From JBBDXA01 sp040902585 (lineage in GTDB: Bacteria; Planctomycetota; Phycisphaerae; Phycisphaerales; Phycisphaeraceae): a DNA stretch of 7,188 nucleotides. The notes beneath the pieces are model-generated. The model had not been told where the DNA came from, searched no databases, and saw only the letters and a program-made list of their open reading frames with translations. Position 1 is the stretch's first letter, and each line of letters begins with the position of its first letter. This document shows positions 4,924 through 7,188 of this stretch, in pieces. The translations under genes were made by a program, and so were the position numbers. Location: contig JBBDXA010000054.1 in NCBI GenBank assembly GCA_040902585.1, forward strand, positions 1 through 7,188. The letters run 5' to 3'.

Positions 4924-5940
4924 ATGACTACACTGTCCATCCCACTCATAGCGGAACCACCCTTGCCTCATCGCACCCTCATCACCGGCGGAGCCGGCTT
5001 CATCGGTTCGCACCTGGCCGAACGGCTGCACGCACGCGGCGATGAGGTTGTCATCATCGATGACCTTTCCACCGGGCGCGAGGCGAACATCGCCTCGCTG
5101 ATCGGTGAACGATGCAAGCTGATCAAGGGCAAGGTGAGTGAGGTGCTGCGCCAGGAGCCGGGCGTGCTCGCAGGCGTCACGCAGGTGTATCACCTGGCCG
5201 CTTCGGTGGGTGTTCAGCTCGTCGTGAAAGATCCAGCGGCGATCATTCGCAACAACACCGAAGAGACCGCGGCCCTCTTCGAAGCGGTGCGCGGCAGCGA
5301 GGCGGTTGTCCTCATCGCCAGTTCCAGTGAGGTGTACGGCAAGAGCACAGCCGTGCCCCTGCGCGAAGACAGCGATCTGATCTTCGGCCCGACGACGCAG
5401 CCACGCTGGAGCTACGCGCTCTCCAAAGCGATCGACGAACACCTGGCCCTGGCCGCTTGCGGCTTCGCACCGCCCACTCCCGCCATCATCGTCCGCCTCT
5501 TCAACACCATCGGCCCGCGCCAGGTCGGCCACTACGGCATGGTCGTCCCCCGCTTCGTGCAGGCCGCGGTGCGCGGCCAGGACCTCACCCTCTACGGCGA
5601 CGGCCAGCAGACCCGCGCGTTCTGCGATGTGCGCGATGTGGTCAGCGCGATGACCGCGCTGATGGACAATGAAGATTGCTTCGGACAGATTTTCAACATC
5701 GGCTCCGATGAAGAGATCACCATCGATGCGCTGGCGGACAGGGTGATCGCGCTCAGCGGGTCCGGGGGATCGCGAAGCCGCAAGCGGCTGGTGTCGTTCG
5801 ATGACGCCTACGCGCCGGGGTTTGAAGACCCGTTCCGAAGGCGCGTGCCGGATGTGTCGAAACTGCGCGAGGCGATTGAGTGGAAACGGCAGCACACACT
5901 GGAGCAGACACTACGCGAGCTGTTATCGACATCCGCTTAA
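4924..5940 (+). CDS. NAD-dependent epimerase/dehydratase (extended SDR, nucleotide-sugar type)
   Basis: A 338-residue cytosolic enzyme of the extended short-chain dehydrogenase family acting on nucleotide sugars, probably for surface polysaccharide or sugar interconversion. Visible motifs are TLITGGAGFIGSH (NAD-binding GxxGxxG, 18-30); VVIIDDLSTG (D46/D47 near the NAD ribose); VYHLAASVG (88-96); SSSEVYG (133-139); the catalytic SYALSK (Y164, K168); and RLFNTIGPRQ then YGDGQQTRAFCDVRDV, typical of UDP-glucuronate decarboxylase and dTDP-glucose dehydratase relatives. DALADRVIAL and RRRVPDVSKLREAIEW form the usual C-terminal substrate domain. The exact substrate cannot be read. The start at 4924 gives a 16-residue lead before the Rossmann strand. 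A TTG at codon 14 would give a more typical short N-terminus. It is divergent from gpsA. The reading frame stays open upstream through antisense gpsA, but this is a high-GC artefact, not a fusion. Confidence 0.9.
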   Translation: MTTLSIPLIAEPPLPHRTLITGGAGFIGSHLAERLHARGDEVVIIDDLSTGREANIASLIGERCKLIKGKVSEVLRQEPGVLAGVTQVYHLAASVGVQLVVKDPAAIIRNNTEETAALFEAVRGSEAVVLIASSSEVYGKSTAVPLREDSDLIFGPTTQPRWSYALSKAIDEHLALAACGFAPPTPAIIVRLFNTIGPRQVGHYGMVVPRFVQAAVRGQDLTLYGDGQQTRAFCDVRDVVSAMTALMDNEDCFGQIFNIGSDEEITIDALADRVIALSGSGGSRSRKRLVSFDDAYAPGFEDPFRRRVPDVSKLREAIEWKRQHTLEQTLRELLSTSA

Positions 5941-6008
5941 CACTAAGTTATTTGCGTCACGTTGAATCGAGAGTGTGAGCCATGAATGGGTAGGTGCTAT
6001 CCCGACGC

Positions 6009-6012
6009 GGAG
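6009..6012 (+). promoter_or_regulatory. Ribosome binding site (GGAG) of the Ntn-hydrolase-like gene
   Basis: GGAG lies 6 nt before the ATG at 6019, ideal spacing. It decides this start over the in-frame ATG at 5986, which would add 11 residues and bury the putative N-terminal threonine. Confidence 0.65.
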
Positions 6013-6018
6013 AAAACA

Positions 6019-7116
6019 ATGACATTGATTGTCGGGATAAAATGGAAGGGCGTTGCATACCTGTTCGCCGATAGTGCCATCACATCATCGGTGCGATCAA
6101 CGGGCGAAGGTTCATTCACAAGCTTTGGGGAATTGGAGATCGATGACGGAAATTCTAGTGTCACCGAGTCCGCCCTGAAGATTGTAAATGCCGGTGATTG
6201 CGCGATTACGTTCACCGGTGACGTCGGAACCATGAACTCAATCATTGACTCAATGCTAGTTCTGACCAAGATGGGAGTAGCAGGATCGTTGGCCTTCGAA
6301 CGAGCTTGGTTGAGCAATCAGCCCATCAATAGGTCTCGTACTGTCGAAATCCTCGTTGCGGTTTCGGATTTGGGACGGGGTGCCTCCCTCTGGCATTTCG
6401 CCGATGGGGCAAGAAATGAACTTGCCGACGGAACCATTACGGTTTTAGGAAGCGCTCGACCTGCAACGGAGGCATTCATTGTCGAGGCGTTCAATCGAAT
6501 CGCGTATCACGAGCGAGACCCCCAAAAGATTTTGAGTGTTACACTTGCAGTTCTTCAACATTTCGGATTGCATGACCAGACACTTCGGGATGGGCACGGT
6601 GGTGCGTTTGCGGGTATTCGAGTGGATAAGGCGGGATGTCAAGAGCAACCAGATACCTTGTATGTCTTGTACCGAGGAATGAAGCTTCCTTCAGATGAAA
6701 GCTTCGTCACCGATATGTTGCTTGTTCGACATCAGCAGAATGGGCTTTATTTGGGGCGGATGAATTGCAACGGGAGTGCAGGTCCCAATAAGGTCTTGCA
6801 CAATCCTCTGTGGGTACAAAGTGACCGTTTGGCGAAGGCCCAACATGCATTAGATGAACTCTTTGGATTGGAAACCGTTAGGATTTATGCCTTTCTTTGT
6901 TTTGGATTTCGGACAGTCCTATTGACAGATAAACAGACGATCGAACAGAAGCAAGTAATAGAGGTAGAGCCGATTTCCACTACTGCCAAAGGAGTGCGAA
7001 TTACGGTTCCTGGAAAGACCGCAAAATTCCTCGCAATACCGCCAGAGAAAGGTCGCTTCAGCGCTGCTCCGATCGCCATTCATGCGTTGTGGATACCTGA
7101 CGGTGAAGTCAAGTGA
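6019..7116 (+). CDS. Putative proteasome/HslV-like Ntn-hydrolase with extra C-terminal region
   Basis: A 365-residue protein, family not recognised by name. The N-terminus MTLIVGIKWKGVAYLFADSA resembles mature proteasome beta subunits and HslV. After removal of Met, T2 would be the nucleophile (Thr1), and D18 falls exactly at the conserved Asp17. SALKIVNAGDCAITFTGDVG (51-70) matches the strand carrying Lys33 and the 'aGfaG..aD' turn, with K54 displaced by an insertion at ~22-50. VEILVAVSDLGRGASLWHFADG (109-130) matches 'GvDe.gp.ly.vDp.G'. ITVLGSA (140-146) matches the 'GSG' segment, and LRDGHGGAFAGI (189-200) resembles the late 'D...GG' motif. Residues ~205-365 are an added region without recognisable motifs. 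There is no signal peptide or membrane segment, so it is probably cytosolic. GC content is clearly lower than its neighbours (one 60-base line counts 37%, against 75% in part of the epimerase gene), suggesting acquisition. The fold assignment is inference; the substrate is unknown. Confidence 0.6.
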   Translation: MTLIVGIKWKGVAYLFADSAITSSVRSTGEGSFTSFGELEIDDGNSSVTESALKIVNAGDCAITFTGDVGTMNSIIDSMLVLTKMGVAGSLAFERAWLSNQPINRSRTVEILVAVSDLGRGASLWHFADGARNELADGTITVLGSARPATEAFIVEAFNRIAYHERDPQKILSVTLAVLQHFGLHDQTLRDGHGGAFAGIRVDKAGCQEQPDTLYVLYRGMKLPSDESFVTDMLLVRHQQNGLYLGRMNCNGSAGPNKVLHNPLWVQSDRLAKAQHALDELFGLETVRIYAFLCFGFRTVLLTDKQTIEQKQVIEVEPISTTAKGVRITVPGKTAKFLAIPPEKGRFSAAPIAIHALWIPDGEVK

Positions 7117-7147
7117 CGTAAAGACAGCCGATTGACGTATGTGTAAC

Positions 7148-7178
7148 CTCTCTTCTGTAGATTCGAGAGAACAATCTT
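7148..7178 (+). terminator. Weak hairpin after the last gene
   Basis: CTCTC (7148-7152) can pair with GAGAG (7165-7169) around a 12-nt loop, followed by AACAATCTTCTTCTTCG. It lies 31 nt past the stop codon. The stem is short and the tail is not a clean T-run, so this is a low-confidence candidate. Nothing else is seen between 7117 and the window end. Confidence 0.2.
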
Positions 7179-7188
7179 CTTCTTCGTC

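Noticed and set aside
3868..5895. A 675-codon minus-strand open frame that includes gpsA
   Set aside because: The upstream half is antisense to the epimerase gene, whose motifs are unmistakable on the plus strand. GpsA begins at 4887.
3733..5940. A 735-codon plus-strand open frame that includes the epimerase
   Set aside because: The first part is the antisense of gpsA and of the 21-bp repeats. The real gene starts at 4924, and the frame is open only because of high GC.
5969..5984. GAGAGTGTGAGCCATG matching 14 of 16 bases of the window start (1-16)
   Set aside because: The match does not extend into the rest of the 18-bp repeat, and a short two-mismatch match somewhere in 7 kb is expected by chance.
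5986..6018. Upstream in-frame ATG of the last gene
   Set aside because: It has no Shine-Dalgarno sequence, while the ATG at 6019 has GGAG at 6 nt and aligns with the proteasome-like N-terminus.

Overview
This window is mostly high-GC, gene-dense bacterial DNA. The best guess is a planctomycete, probably of the Phycisphaerae. The evidence is a prepilin-like protein of the type these genomes carry in many copies (GFTLVE cleavage site, single hydrophobic helix, secreted body, and a C-terminal RHGxAN.xFxDH segment close to the 'H-X9-DG' type tail). The noncanonical gpsA and gpmI motif variants and the scarcity of Shine-Dalgarno sites fit. No rRNA or other phylogenetic marker is present, so this is inference.

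Layout, left to right. (1) 1-50: short direct repeats resembling the end of an insertion sequence. (2) 180-1844 (+): cofactor-independent phosphoglycerate mutase, followed by a hairpin (1848-1876) shared with the convergent next gene. (3) 1881-2393 (-): a small stand-alone tandem-ACT-domain protein. (4) 2527-2670 (+): a 47-residue lipoprotein, divergent from the ACT gene. (5) 2745-2932: a repeat element made of four 14-bp direct repeats followed by a perfect 28-bp inverted repeat, each arm of which is itself a 9-bp hairpin (REPIN/MITE-like). (6) 2938-3753 (-): prepilin-like secreted protein. (7) 3787-3868: 21-bp tandem repeats. (8) 3868-4887 (-): glycerol-3-phosphate dehydrogenase GpsA. (9) 4924-5940 (+): an extended-SDR sugar-nucleotide epimerase/dehydratase, divergent from gpsA over 36 bp. 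(10) 6019-7116 (+): a clearly lower-GC gene whose product looks like a proteasome/HslV-type Ntn-hydrolase with an extra C-terminal region.

The housekeeping genes (glycolysis, phospholipid precursor synthesis, nucleotide-sugar metabolism) do not form one operon. They alternate strands, with short intergenic regions holding promoters. Three of these carry the same 9-mer CCTTACAAT. Two minus-strand genes have a -10-like box exactly 6 nt before their ATG, suggesting leaderless mRNAs.

The most interesting item is the last gene. It appears horizontally acquired and carries a possible N-terminal threonine nucleophile, and no partner gene is visible because the window ends just after it.
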